In this document: positions 56,251-64,000 of the stretch, in pieces
Numbering within the stretch: the first letter of the stretch is position 1
Layout of the letters: the number at the start of each line of letters is the position of its first letter
NCBI RefSeq assembly: GCF_016031635.1
Contig: NZ_JACEGD010000026.1
Location: 30,612-94,611 of the forward strand
Length of the DNA: 64,000 bases
DNA from: Bradyrhizobium diversitatis
GTDB taxonomy: Bacteria; Pseudomonadota; Alphaproteobacteria; Rhizobiales; Xanthobacteraceae
Direction of reading: 5' to 3'
Program-made: the position numbers and the translations under genes
Notes under the pieces: generated by a model
What the model was told of the DNA's origin: nothing
The model's database searches: none
What the model saw: the letters and a program-made list of their open reading frames with translations, nothing else

Positions 56251-57180
56251 TCAGGCGCCCATCAAGGCGCCGACATGCGCCGTAACAGATTCTTTCAGTC
56301 CTTGCAGGTCATAGCCGCCCTCGAGCACCGAGACAACGCGGCCGCCTGCGGTCCTGTCGGCGAGGTCCATCAGCTTGCGCGTCACCCAGGCATAATCCTC
56401 GGCGCGCAGGTTCAGCGAGGCCAGCGGGTCGCGGTAATGCGCGTCGAAGCCGGCGGAGATGACCACCAGCTCGGGGCTGAATTTTTCGAGCTGCGGCAGG
56501 ATCAGGTTCTCGAACGCGGAGCGGAATTCCGGCCCGCCGTCTTCGGAAGCGAGAGGCGCGTTGACGATAGTGTCGTGATCGCCGCGCTCGCTCTTGGCGC
56601 CGGTGCCTGGAAATAGCGGCATCTGGTGCGTCGAGCAGTACATCACGGTCGGGTCCGACCAGAAGATGTCCTGCGTGCCGTTACCGTGATGCACGTCGAA
56701 GTCGACGATGGCCGCGCGCTTGATGCCGTATTTGCGCTGCGCGTGGCGCGCCGCGATGGCGACGTTGTCGAAGAAGCAGAAGCCCATCGGCTTGCCAATC
56801 TCGGCGTGATGACCGGGTGGGCGGATCGCGACGAATGCGTTGCGGTGCTCGCCCGCCATCACCGCCTCGGTCGCCGCGACTGCGCCGCCGACGCCGCGCA
56901 TCACGGCTTCCCACGTGCCCGGTGACATCGAGGTATCGCCGTCGATATAGATCTGTCCGCTGGACGGGGCGATGTGGCGCAGCTCGGTGACGTAATGCTC
57001 GTTGTGGCACAGCGTGACGAGATCGAGATCGCCCTCCGGCGCCTCCTCGCGCACCAGGAACTGGAAACGCTCATGCGACAGCGCTTCTTCCACCGCGCGC
57101 AGACGATCCGGCCTCTCAGGGTGTCCCGGCGGCGTGACATGGTCGAGGCAGGCCTTGTGGGAAAGGAGAAGCGTGCTCAT
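56251..57180 (-). CDS. Histone-deacetylase-fold amidohydrolase
   Basis: 309 residues. Zn-site and active-site motifs: HPERPDRLRAVEEAL at the N-terminus, IRPPGHHAEIGKPMGFCFFD, VDFDVHHGNGTQDIFW, and GFDAHYRDPL near the C-terminus. It deacetylates acetylated polyamines or other amides, like bacterial HDAC-family AphA/acetoin-use proteins. Cytoplasmic; partner genes unknown. Starts at 57180. Confidence 0.9.
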   Translation of the reverse strand: MSTLLLSHKACLDHVTPPGHPERPDRLRAVEEALSHERFQFLVREEAPEGDLDLVTLCHNEHYVTELRHIAPSSGQIYIDGDTSMSPGTWEAVMRGVGGAVAATEAVMAGEHRNAFVAIRPPGHHAEIGKPMGFCFFDNVAIAARHAQRKYGIKRAAIVDFDVHHGNGTQDIFWSDPTVMYCSTHQMPLFPGTGAKSERGDHDTIVNAPLASEDGGPEFRSAFENLILPQLEKFSPELVVISAGFDAHYRDPLASLNLRAEDYAWVTRKLMDLADRTAGGRVVSVLEGGYDLQGLKESVTAHVGALMGA

Positions 57181-57302
57181 CAGGTCGGCCTCATGGGATG
57201 CGGACTTTTGACGTCGTTGGCGCATCCAGCGCCAAAACGCAATGCAAAACCCAATCTAAGCGCTTGGCCGGGAATGGCAAAGCGCCGGCGGTTTGATCCG
57301 GA

Positions 57303-58952
57303 TCAATTCACGCGCAGGATGCGGATCGGCGGCAGCGGACCGATCGGGCCGTGTGCCCGGAAGAACGCGAACAGCGCGTCCGCATCGTAGCCGCCATATT
57401 GCGGCGCCGTGCCCTGTTTGGCGACGGTAAACCCGTCCCCGCCGACGGCGAGGTAATCGTTGAGCGTGACGCGGTAGCCGCTTCCAGGTTCGACCGGCCT
57501 GCCGTTGAGCGTGATCTTCTCGAGGCCGACGCGCTCGCCGAATGGCTTCGATGCGTCCCAAGTATAGCTGAACCCGTTCGACACCTGGAGAATCCGTGGC
57601 CGCTTCGGGTCCAGCCATTGCTGCTCGAGCAAGTCCTTGAGCTGGCTGCCCGTCAGCGTCATGGTGACGAGGCGGTTGCGGAACGGCTGGCTGGCGAAGA
57701 CATCGCCGAACGTGATCGCGCCATTCTCCTTCGGAACGATGTCGGTGCGGATGCCGCCGGGATTGGTGAGCGCGATGACAGCGCTGCCATCTTTCGCGTC
57801 GCGGGTTGCGAGCAATTGCGCGTCGGCAATGATATCGCCAAGCGCGCTCTCGCCGGCCTCGTTCGGCACGCGCGACAGCGTCTGCGTCACCGAACCGGCC
57901 GGCCGATTGGCGATCGGCGCGGAGAGCTTGTCGTAGGCGTCGATCAATGCGGTCTGCTCGGGATCCTTGGCCAGCGAAGCGTTGGCGACGATCACATTTT
58001 CGGCTTCGGCACTGACGATGTCGCGCGTTGCGGGATCGAGCTTGAGGTCGATCGCGGTGACCAGCGTGCCGTATTTGTCGCCGCTGGTGACGAGCCGCCC
58101 GTCGATATCGCAGACATAGGCGCGGTGGGTGTGGCCGCTGACGACGACGTCGACGGCACGATCGAATTTCTTGACGATGTCGACGATCGGCCCCGCGATG
58201 GCAGGGCATTCGTTGTAGTCGCCGGCGGGCTCGCCGCCCTGGTGGATCAACACCACGATCGCTTCGACGCCGCGCGCTTTCAGCTGCGGCACCAGCGCGT
58301 TCACCGTCTCGGCCTCGTCGCGGAATTCGAGCCCGGCAATGCCCGCTGGCGAGACGATGCCCGCGGTCTCCTTCAAGGTCAGCCCGATGAAGGCGACGGG
58401 GATGCCGTCGAATTCCCGGATCTCGTAGGGCGGCAGCACGCTCTTGCCGGTTGCGGTCTCGACCGTGGACGCCGCGAGGTAACGGAACTTGGCGCCTGTG
58501 AAGGAATGCGGTCCCTGGCAGCCGTCGACCGGATGGCAGCCGCCGTTCTGCATGCGCAGGAGCTCGGTCTTGCCCTCATCGAATTCGTGATTGCCGACCG
58601 AGCTGATCGCAAGGCCCATCATCGAGAGCGACTCGATCGAGGGCTCGTCGTGGAACATCGCCGACAGGAAGGGGCTTGCGCCGATCAGATCGCCGGCGGC
58701 GACGAAGATGGTGTTGTTGCGCCCCTCGCGCAGCTGCTTCACCAGCGTCGCCATGTACTCGGCGCCGCCGGCCGCCACCATTACCTTCTTGGTCTTGTCC
58801 TCAGGGTCATTGATGCGGATGCCGCCCGGTGGCGGGCGCAGATTGCCGTGGAAATCGTTGATCGCGAGCACGCGCAGCTCGACCGGAGCGGCGGGCTGCG
58901 CCGAAGCAGGGACGGCGGCGAGGATGGTCAGGATCAGAAAGACGTATCGCAT
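57303..58952 (-). CDS. Bifunctional 5'-nucleotidase / metallophosphatase (UshA-type)
   Basis: 549 residues: signal peptide RYVFLILTILAAVPASAQ, N-terminal metallophosphatase with LAINDFHGNLRP, VAAGDLIGASPFL, SSVGNHEFDEG, VVVSGHTHRAYVC, and C-terminal 5'-nucleotidase domain with IALTNPGGIRTDI, FGDVFASQPFRNRLV and VSNGFSYTWDASKPFGERV. Exported enzyme hydrolysing nucleotides or related phosphate esters for salvage. Two-metal (Zn/Mn) site. Start at 58952. Confidence 0.92.
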   Translation of the reverse strand: MRYVFLILTILAAVPASAQPAAPVELRVLAINDFHGNLRPPPGGIRINDPEDKTKKVMVAAGGAEYMATLVKQLREGRNNTIFVAAGDLIGASPFLSAMFHDEPSIESLSMMGLAISSVGNHEFDEGKTELLRMQNGGCHPVDGCQGPHSFTGAKFRYLAASTVETATGKSVLPPYEIREFDGIPVAFIGLTLKETAGIVSPAGIAGLEFRDEAETVNALVPQLKARGVEAIVVLIHQGGEPAGDYNECPAIAGPIVDIVKKFDRAVDVVVSGHTHRAYVCDIDGRLVTSGDKYGTLVTAIDLKLDPATRDIVSAEAENVIVANASLAKDPEQTALIDAYDKLSAPIANRPAGSVTQTLSRVPNEAGESALGDIIADAQLLATRDAKDGSAVIALTNPGGIRTDIVPKENGAITFGDVFASQPFRNRLVTMTLTGSQLKDLLEQQWLDPKRPRILQVSNGFSYTWDASKPFGERVGLEKITLNGRPVEPGSGYRVTLNDYLAVGGDGFTVAKQGTAPQYGGYDADALFAFFRAHGPIGPLPPIRILRVN

Positions 58953-58983
58953 GGGACAAGACTAGACGCCGCGCGCGAAGATT

Positions 58984-59133
58984 TCACGATGCTTTGTCGT
59001 GAACACGCGTGTCGACACGTATGAAATCCTTGATGTCGGCCGTGCAGACGCCGGAGCCGCCGGGGATGATCATGCCGCGGATATCGTGCGCCGCGACGCT
59101 CGCGGGTCTTTGCGAAGCATCAGCCCACATCAT
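58984..59133 (-). other. Orphan 49-codon frame, possibly a gene remnant
   Basis: The minus strand keeps an open frame starting MMWADASQRPASVAAHDIRG, with GMIIPGGSGVCTADIKDF, and ending in TGA at 58984. It shows protein-like residue use but no clear ribosome site, and the frame closes only seven codons further upstream. I recognise no family. It could be the C-terminal stub of a decayed gene. The remaining 58953-59306 gap holds nothing else seen. Confidence 0.25.
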
Positions 59134-59306
59134 CTCGCAGGCGTGCCAATGCGCCGCTCAACCTTTTCGACGCGGGCGTCCCACAATTCTCATGCATGGT
59201 ACCCGCTGCCGTCACGTGTCGCAACAATTAGCTACAACGTTTCATTTGAATAACCTTTGGTTGTGGTGCATGATCTCGTGCCGTTCCATGGCCGACCGCC
59301 CGATTG

Positions 59307-60533
59307 ATGATTGCCGCAACCCGGATTGACGAATCCTCGCTGCACTATCGTGGCTGGCGTGTCGTGCTGGCCTGCTTCCTGATGGCCTTCTTCATGTTCG
59401 GCTTCGGTCTCTACGGCCAAGGTGTCTATCTTGCCGAGCTTCAGCGCGCCCACGGCTGGCCGGGCACGCTGGTCTCCGCGGCAAGTACCTTCTCCTTTCT
59501 CCTGAGCTCCGTCCTCGTCATCTTCACCGACGATCTGCTCGAGCGCATCGGGCTGCGCTCGCTGATCCTGAGCGGCCTGACGGCGCTCGGCGCTTCGACC
59601 GTGCTGCTGGCGTTGATGCAGACGCCTTGGCAGCTCTATCTCGCCTATGCGCTGATGTCGGTCGGCTGGACCGGCATGGGGACCGTGGTGATCGCGACCG
59701 TGCTCAATTCCTGGTTCGAGCGACGCCGCGGGCTCGCGCTCAGCCTTGCCTTCAACGGCGCGACCTGCGGCGGCATCATCCTCGTCCCGCTGCTGCTGTC
59801 GCTGACCGGCAGCATCGGCTTCCGTTCCGCCATGTTGGCGGCCACGCTCGCGATGATGGTGCTGCTGTTGCCGGTGGTCGTGACCTTCATCGGCTGGCCG
59901 GCCCGGATGTCACCGGCATCGGACGGAGGCCGGACCGCTGCCGGCGCGGCCGCGCGAGGCCATTCCCGCAAGGCGCTGCTCGCCAACGCGGCGTTCTGGA
60001 CCATGGTGCTTCCGATCGCGATGGCGCTGCTGGCGCAGATGGGCTTCATCATCCACCAGGTGACGTTTCTCGAACCGCTGATCGGCCGCTCCGCGGCAGG
60101 GCTCGCGGTCACCATCATGGCGGCGATGGCGGTGGTCGGGCGCCTGTCGCTTGGCCTGTTCGTCGACCGGCTCGATCCGCGTCTCGCCTGCGCTGCGTCG
60201 ATGACGAGCCAGGCGGCGGCGTTGTTCGTGCTTCTCCAAAGCACGAATCCGACCGTACTGCTGGCCTGCTGCGCCGTCTACGGCTTCTCGATCGGCAACA
60301 TGATCACGTTCCCGCCCTTGATCATCCAGCGCGAGATCGGCTCTACCGCCTTCGCCGCCGCGATGGGGTTGGGCACATCGATCAGCGGCATCGTCAGCGC
60401 CTTTGGCCCGGGCATCGTTGGCGTCGTGCGGAGCTTGACGGGCAATTACACCACGGCGTTCGCGCTGTGCGTCGTGCTCGATCTCATCGCGACGGGCATC
60501 GTGCTGTGGCGGCCGGGAAAGAGCGCAGCCTGA
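59307..60533 (+). CDS. MFS transporter
   Basis: 408 residues with ~12 membrane helices: RVVLACFLMAFFMFGFGLYG, VSAASTFSFLLSSVLVIFTD, MSVGWTGMGTVVIATVLNSW, then FERRRGLALSLAFNGATCGG as the cytoplasmic loop. The second half has RLSLGLFVDRLDPRLACAAS. Resembles YbfB/OFA-type or oxalate-like MFS; substrate unknown. ATG at 59307. Single gene; converges with the acyl-CoA dehydrogenase gene. Confidence 0.85.
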   Translation: MIAATRIDESSLHYRGWRVVLACFLMAFFMFGFGLYGQGVYLAELQRAHGWPGTLVSAASTFSFLLSSVLVIFTDDLLERIGLRSLILSGLTALGASTVLLALMQTPWQLYLAYALMSVGWTGMGTVVIATVLNSWFERRRGLALSLAFNGATCGGIILVPLLLSLTGSIGFRSAMLAATLAMMVLLLPVVVTFIGWPARMSPASDGGRTAAGAAARGHSRKALLANAAFWTMVLPIAMALLAQMGFIIHQVTFLEPLIGRSAAGLAVTIMAAMAVVGRLSLGLFVDRLDPRLACAASMTSQAAALFVLLQSTNPTVLLACCAVYGFSIGNMITFPPLIIQREIGSTAFAAAMGLGTSISGIVSAFGPGIVGVVRSLTGNYTTAFALCVVLDLIATGIVLWRPGKSAA

Positions 60534-60607
60534 ATCTCCGCAAGCCAAGGCCAGACTAAGGGGAAGGCTCGCGCAAGGTATTCGAGGTCGTGGCGAGCCG
60601 ATCCGAC

Positions 60608-62386
60608 TTACCCCAGCAGCACCGCATCCGCCGCCGCGACCGACTCTGCGCTTGCTGTCACCGTGCGCTCGAGCGCTCCCGCCTGCACCGTGATGTTCTC
60701 GGCAAAGAAGCGCGCCAGCGCGACGTAGCGCGCAGCGTCCGCGTTGCCGTCGGCCTTGGCGGCGAGCGCCTCGGAGGCGAGCAGGCAGCCGCCGAGCGTG
60801 GCGCCGAACTGCTGCAAATAGGGCGTCGCGCCGGCGAGCGCGTCGTTCGGTGCGGAGGCAACGCGCTCCAGGAGCCATTTGCTGGTGCGCCTCAAGGCGT
60901 CGAGCGCCTCGCGCAGCTTTGCACCCGTGGTGCCGAAGCCGGGATCGTTGGAGGCTTCGACCTGGCTGATGGTCGCTGCGAGCTCGTCGAGCAGCGCCCA
61001 CACCGACGCGCCGCCATTGGCTGCGAGCTTGCGCGTGACGAGATCGATCGCCTGGATGCCGTTGGTGCCCTCGTAGATCGCGGTGATGCGGGCATCGCGG
61101 TAGTGCTGAGCCGCGCCGGTCTCCTCGATGAAGCCCATGCCGCCATGCACCTGCACACCGAGATAGGCGACCTCGTTGCCGATGTCGGTGGAATAGGCCT
61201 TGGCCATCGGCGTGAGCAGCGCCGCGCGTGCGGCCGCTTCAGTGCGCACCTTCGGGTCCTTGGCGCGCGTCGAGACGTCGATCGCGACGGCGGTCGCATA
61301 GCAGATGGTGCGCGCGGCCGCGGTCTGTGCCCGCATCCGCATCAGCATGCGCTTGACATCGGGATGCACGAAGATCGCATCGGAGCCTTCGCCCTTCTTG
61401 CCGACCGCGCGGCCCTGCTTGCGCTCCTGCGCATACGACAAGGCCTGCTGGTAGGCGCGGTCGGCAACGCCGACGCCCTCCAGGCCGACGCCGAGGCGGG
61501 CCTGGTTCATCATCGTGAACATGCAGCGCATGCCCTGGTTCTCTTCGCCGATGAGAAAGCCGATCGCGCCGCCATGATCGCCCATGGTCATGGTGCAGGT
61601 CGGGGAGGCGTGCATGCCGAGCTTGTGCTCGACGCCGGAGGCGTAGATGTCGTTGCGCTGACCCAGCGAGCCGTCCGCATTCACCATGAACTTGGGGACG
61701 AGAAAGAGCGAGATGCCCTTGGTGCCGGCGGGCGCATCCGGCAGACGCGCCAGCACGAAATGCACGATGTTGTCGGTCATGTCGTGCTCGCCATAGGTGA
61801 TGAAGATCTTGGTCCCCTTGATGCGATAGGTGCCGTCGGCCTGCCTTTCGGCGCGGGTGCGCAGCGCGCCGACGTCGGAGCCGGCCTGCGGCTCGGTCAG
61901 CTGCATCGTGCCGGTCCATTCGCCGGAGACGAGCTTTTCGAGATAGATCTTCTTCAACTCGGCGCTGCCATGCGCGTCCAGCGCCTCGATCGCCGAGGCT
62001 GTCAGCAGCGGGCAGAGGCCGAAGGCGACGTTGGCGGCGCTCCAGATCTCCGTGCAGGCGGCGTTGATCGCGAGCGGCAGGCCCTGGCCGCCAAAATCTT
62101 CCGGGCCGGACACAGCGTTCCAGCCGCCCTCGGTCCAGCGCTTGTAGGCGTCCGGCCAGCCGGGTGCGGTCGTGACCTTGCCGTCGCTGAGCTTGATGCC
62201 GTGTTCGTCGCCGATCTTGTTGAGCGGCGCCAGCACGTCGGATGCGAACTTGCCGGCTTCCTCCAGCACGGCGGCCGCGAGATCGGCATCGAAATCGCCA
62301 TAATGGCCGGCCTCCACGGCGGCCTTGAGGCCCGCGCCATGGTTGAGCGACAGCAGCATGTCAGAAATCGGCGCGCGGTAGGTCAT
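60608..62386 (-). CDS. Acyl-CoA dehydrogenase, long form (DmdC/FadE-like)
   Basis: 592 residues. ACAD core: NAACTEIWSAANVAFGLCPL, MQLTEPQAGSDVGALRTRAE, IFITYGEHDMTDNIVHFVLA, QARLGVGLEGVGVADRAYQQ, and ITAIYEGTNGIQAIDLVTRK with the catalytic Glu. An extra ~150-residue C-terminal helical domain is present, as in the 3-methylmercaptopropionyl-CoA dehydrogenase (DmdC) group. Oxidises acyl-CoA thioesters; substrate unproven. Starts at 62386. Single gene. Confidence 0.88.
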   Translation of the reverse strand: MTYRAPISDMLLSLNHGAGLKAAVEAGHYGDFDADLAAAVLEEAGKFASDVLAPLNKIGDEHGIKLSDGKVTTAPGWPDAYKRWTEGGWNAVSGPEDFGGQGLPLAINAACTEIWSAANVAFGLCPLLTASAIEALDAHGSAELKKIYLEKLVSGEWTGTMQLTEPQAGSDVGALRTRAERQADGTYRIKGTKIFITYGEHDMTDNIVHFVLARLPDAPAGTKGISLFLVPKFMVNADGSLGQRNDIYASGVEHKLGMHASPTCTMTMGDHGGAIGFLIGEENQGMRCMFTMMNQARLGVGLEGVGVADRAYQQALSYAQERKQGRAVGKKGEGSDAIFVHPDVKRMLMRMRAQTAAARTICYATAVAIDVSTRAKDPKVRTEAAARAALLTPMAKAYSTDIGNEVAYLGVQVHGGMGFIEETGAAQHYRDARITAIYEGTNGIQAIDLVTRKLAANGGASVWALLDELAATISQVEASNDPGFGTTGAKLREALDALRRTSKWLLERVASAPNDALAGATPYLQQFGATLGGCLLASEALAAKADGNADAARYVALARFFAENITVQAGALERTVTASAESVAAADAVLLG

Positions 62387-62640
62387 GGCTCACTCCCGGG
62401 GGGACAAATATTGACGCCGTATTCTCACGAAACGGAGGCAGTCTCAATGGTCGAGAGGTGGGCAGAGGCCGGCCGGAAACGGAGCCGATGCGGGTCATAG
62501 AGCATCAAGCGCGGCCGATCCCGGGCTGCGGTATTTTGCCCCTCCAGACGGTTGAAATGCTGCCCCGCTCCCTATAGACCGGCTGCGACTGGAGAGAATT
62601 CGCGGTAGCCCGATCTTCCGCCATTCCGTCAGTCGCCTGG

Positions 62641-62715
62641 TGGGGCGTAGCCAAGCGGTAAGGCAGCGGATTTTGATTCCGCCATTCGGAGGTTCGATCC
62701 CTCCCGCCCCAGCCA
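62641..62715 (+). tRNA. tRNA-Gln (anticodon TTG)
   Basis: 75 bases fold as a cloverleaf: acceptor TGGGGCG with CGCCCCA, D-arm around TAGCCAAGCGGTAAGGC, anticodon stem GCGGA/TCCGC with loop TTTTGAT (TTG reads CAA/CAG, Gln), T-arm GGAGGTTCGATCCCTCC, discriminator G and an encoded CCA end. All canonical features are present. It marks the left edge of the mobile debris at the end of the window. Confidence 0.95.
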
Positions 62716-62752
62716 AGCAGTCGCGTCCCCGGAGGTGGTGTAGCTCGGTAGA

Positions 62753-62808
62753 GCAAAGCCGCCCGGACATGCGCCTTCAACAGCGCCGTAGCGGGCGGGC
62801 GGCTTTGC
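62753..62808 (+). other. Long hairpin downstream of tRNA-Gln
   Basis: GCAAAGCCGCCCG at 62753-62765 is the exact complement of CGGGCGGCTTTGC at 62796-62808, enclosing 30 bases. The left arm overlaps a D-arm-like motif (TAGCTCGGTAGAGC at 62741-62754). No T-run follows. It may be a tRNA remnant, an attachment region or a terminator for tRNA-Gln; nothing decides it. Confidence 0.45.
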
Positions 62809-62874
62809 GGTGGTCGCCGGCAGTTCGCCGGTAGGGTCGGGTTGCTGACACCAACCTGATTCGAGGAACCACCG

Positions 62875-63039
62875 CTGACCGATGAGATGATGAAGCTTCG
62901 CACGTTCACGTTCGTGGAGAAGACTCCTGGCGCCGATCTGTTGCGCGAGATGATTGGCCTTGCTGCCCAGCGCCTGATGGAGCCGGAAGTCGAAGGCCAG
63001 ACCGGCGCGGCCTATGGCAAGAAGAGCCCTGAGCGCCTG
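62875..63039 (+). pseudogene. IS256-family transposase, 5' stub
   Basis: The frame LTDEMMKLRTFTFVEKTP then GADLLREMIGLAAQRLMEPE, VEGQTGAAYGKKSPERL is the N-terminus of IS256-type transposases of Bradyrhizobium (MxDEMMxLRxxVEKTPDADLLREMIG...). The normal ATG-ACC-GAT start is CTG-ACC-GAT at 62875, and after ~55 codons the sequence switches abruptly to an unrelated reductase. The catalytic core (DDE region) is missing. The insertion is thus a broken relic. Confidence 0.82.
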
Positions 63040-63051
63040 ACGGTGCTGAGC

Positions 63052-63488
63052 TCCCACCCTGGCGCTCACATCGATCTGCACCTGACGAACGTCCTCATCC
63101 GCTCCTACTCGCTGCTGAACGACCAGCGCGAGCGGCATCGTTACGCGGTTGCGGTCAACAAGGATACGGCAAGTCGCGGCGGCTCCACTTTCATTCACGA
63201 CCAGATCCGTGCGGGATACGGTCACCGCGTCCGGTCCGCGCAACAACTTCGCGCTCGTCGAGCACGGGGATCATTCGATCCTGATTGCGGGCGGGATCGG
63301 CATCAGCCCGCTGCTCGCCGCGAGCTCTTCCTGCATGGAAGGCGTCTGCGGCACCTGCGAGACGCGCGTCCTGGAGGGCATACCCGACCATCGCGACCCA
63401 GTTTCTCAGCAAGGAGGAACAGGCGACGAACAAGACGATGATGATCTGCTGTTCGGGCGCGAAGGCAGCGCGACGGCATTTTTGCTGA
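63052..63488 (+). pseudogene. PDR/VanB-type oxidoreductase pseudogene with internal deletion and frameshifts
   Basis: Fragments in order of VanB/phthalate-dioxygenase-reductase proteins: GAHIDLHLTNVLIRSYSLLN and SRGGSTFIHDQIRAG in the first frame; VTASGPRNNFALVEHGDHSI and LIAGGIGISPLLAA after a frameshift near 63200; then a jump to the [2Fe-2S] domain SSCMEGVCGTCETRVLEGIP, and after another frameshift near 63390 FLSKEEQATNKTMMICCSGA. About 130 residues between GGIGISPL and SCMEGVCGTC are lacking. The gene would have fed electrons to an aromatic-ring oxygenase (demethylase). Confidence 0.8.
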
Positions 63489-63634
63489 GGACAAGTCAGG
63501 AGCAACGCGCACCAAGCGCGAGGGCAGCTGTGGATCACCGGCCGAACGATTCTGCTTGTCGGATGCCTCGCTCAGCGCGAGTCGCACGGTGCAGGTGCAA
63601 TCTGTCGTCCTCCAAGGTCGCCAAAGCCTAGTCT

Positions 63635-63663
63635 TTGACAATTGCAAATCGGACGCTTAAAAA
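63635..63663 (+). promoter_or_regulatory. Sigma-70-type promoter without a gene behind it
   Basis: TTGACA (63635-63640), a 17-base spacer, and TAAAAA (63658-63663). It points right. The next feature is the palindrome at 63681 and then the end of an IS5-type element, so its original gene was displaced or lost. Confidence 0.5.
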
Positions 63664-63680
63664 TCCAACATATACGAACA

Positions 63681-63701
63681 ATCGTTCGGTAATCGAACGA
63701 T
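63681..63701. promoter_or_regulatory. Perfect palindrome ATCGTTCG-N5-CGAACGAT (probable operator)
   Basis: Eight-base arms at 63681-63688 and 63694-63701 around GTAAT, located 18 bases beyond the -10 element, where a bound repressor would block. The GTTCGGTAATCGAAC core resembles IclR-family operators (PobR/PcaU type, GTTCGATAATCG), which control aromatic catabolism; this is inference. Confidence 0.5.
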
Positions 63702-63715
63702 GAGCTAGTCGTCCG

Positions 63716-64000
63716 TTAAGAAGCCGAATTGAGCGGGGCCGGACAGGCGCGCGTGCGCCAGAGCTGGATCAGGAACAGGCACAAGAGTTCTCTGATCCAG
63801 GCGAGGATGCGGCGGAAGTTGTGGCCGACGGCTGAGAGGATGACGTTGGCCGCATCGCCGGCGCGGCCTTTGAGGTAGCAGCGGCCGAGGTGGCCATCGG
63901 TCTTCAGGTGTCCGATGATGGGTTCGATGGCGGAACGGCGGCGCAGCTCGCGCTTGATGACACCGAAGACGCCGCGCTTCTGGCCAGAGATGAAGATTCG
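63716..64000 (-). mobile_element. IS5-type transposase, C-terminal part (cut by right edge)
   Basis: The minus strand from 64000 reads RIFISGQKRGVFGVIKRELR, RRSAIEPIIGHLKTDGHLGR, CYLKGRAGDAANVILSAVGH, NFRRILAWIRELLCLFL and ends with TAA at 63716. The SAIEPxIGHLKxxxxxGRxYLxGxxGDAxNxILxxxGxNFR pattern is the C-terminal end of IS5/IS1182-type DDE transposases; the last catalytic Glu (in SAIEPIIGHLK) is present. Most of the element lies outside the window. The insertion is close to the promoter/operator at 63635-63701. Confidence 0.85.

Noticed and set aside
57351..59024. Plus-strand 557-codon frame
   Set aside because: Antisense shadow of the 5'-nucleotidase gene, whose signal peptide and metal motifs are clear on the minus strand.
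60590..62500. Plus-strand 636-codon frame
   Set aside because: Antisense shadow of the long acyl-CoA dehydrogenase; composition is Arg/Gly/Ala/Asp-rich without motifs.
62735..62765. Second tRNA gene after tRNA-Gln
   Set aside because: Only a D-arm-like piece (GTGTAGCTCGGTAGAGC) is present; no acceptor pairing, anticodon arm or T-arm follows. Reported only as a hairpin or remnant.
62629..63246. Minus-strand 205-codon frame
   Set aside because: It crosses tRNA-Gln and the IS256 stub antisense; no domain.

Overview
The window looks like chromosome of an alphaproteobacterium of the Rhizobiales, most likely Bradyrhizobium or a close relative. This is inferred from the high GC content with strong G/C third-position bias, the product families (DUF3147, DUF4142, PRC-barrel, extensin-like, a RibB with a degenerate RibA half, PDR/VanB and IS256/IS5 debris), EcfG-type promoters and palindromic intergenic repeats. 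I could run no database search, so all names rest on motifs and recalled family features.

Layout. 1-7 kb: two minus-strand signalling genes, a receiver-PAS protein cut by the left edge and a 2098-residue hybrid histidine kinase with twelve tandem HAMP-type units. 7-14.4 kb: a stress-like cluster of tiny hydrophilic proteins, two DUF4142 proteins, a ribbon-helix-helix regulator, two DUF3147 membrane proteins with a PAP2 phosphatase, a ThDP enzyme and a PRC-barrel protein. Several start codons here, and one at 19.2 kb, are preceded by GGAAC-N17-GTT, the motif of the alphaproteobacterial general stress sigma factor EcfG. 14.5-32 kb: mostly single metabolic and envelope genes (nitronate monooxygenase, PhoD, aldo-keto reductase, aminotransferase, CPA2 antiporter, RibB, glutaryl-CoA-type dehydrogenase, MBL hydrolase, acyl-CoA ligase, extensin-like protein, L,D-transpeptidase). 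32-44 kb: CorA, PdxH, a DnaJ-like chaperone, an ECF sigma/anti-sigma pair, FabI, AroC, an adenylate cyclase and a lone ClpS. 44-46 kb: a fluoride-responsive operon, with a fluoride riboswitch and terminator on the minus strand followed by an MFS transporter and the fluoride channel crcB. 46-62.4 kb: a VWA protein, RNA methyltransferases, dxs, xseB, a deacetylase-fold protein, a 5'-nucleotidase, an MFS transporter and an acyl-CoA dehydrogenase. 62.6-64 kb: tRNA-Gln(TTG) followed by mobile debris: an IS256 transposase stub joined to a decayed PDR/VanB-type reductase gene, a promoter plus palindrome with no gene behind it, and an IS5-type transposase cut by the right edge.

The points most worth a second look are the riboswitch-controlled MFS-crcB operon, the EcfG-type promoter set with its autoregulated-looking RHH gene, the poly-HAMP kinase and the recombination scar next to the tRNA. 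No CRISPR array, rRNA gene or replication origin was seen.
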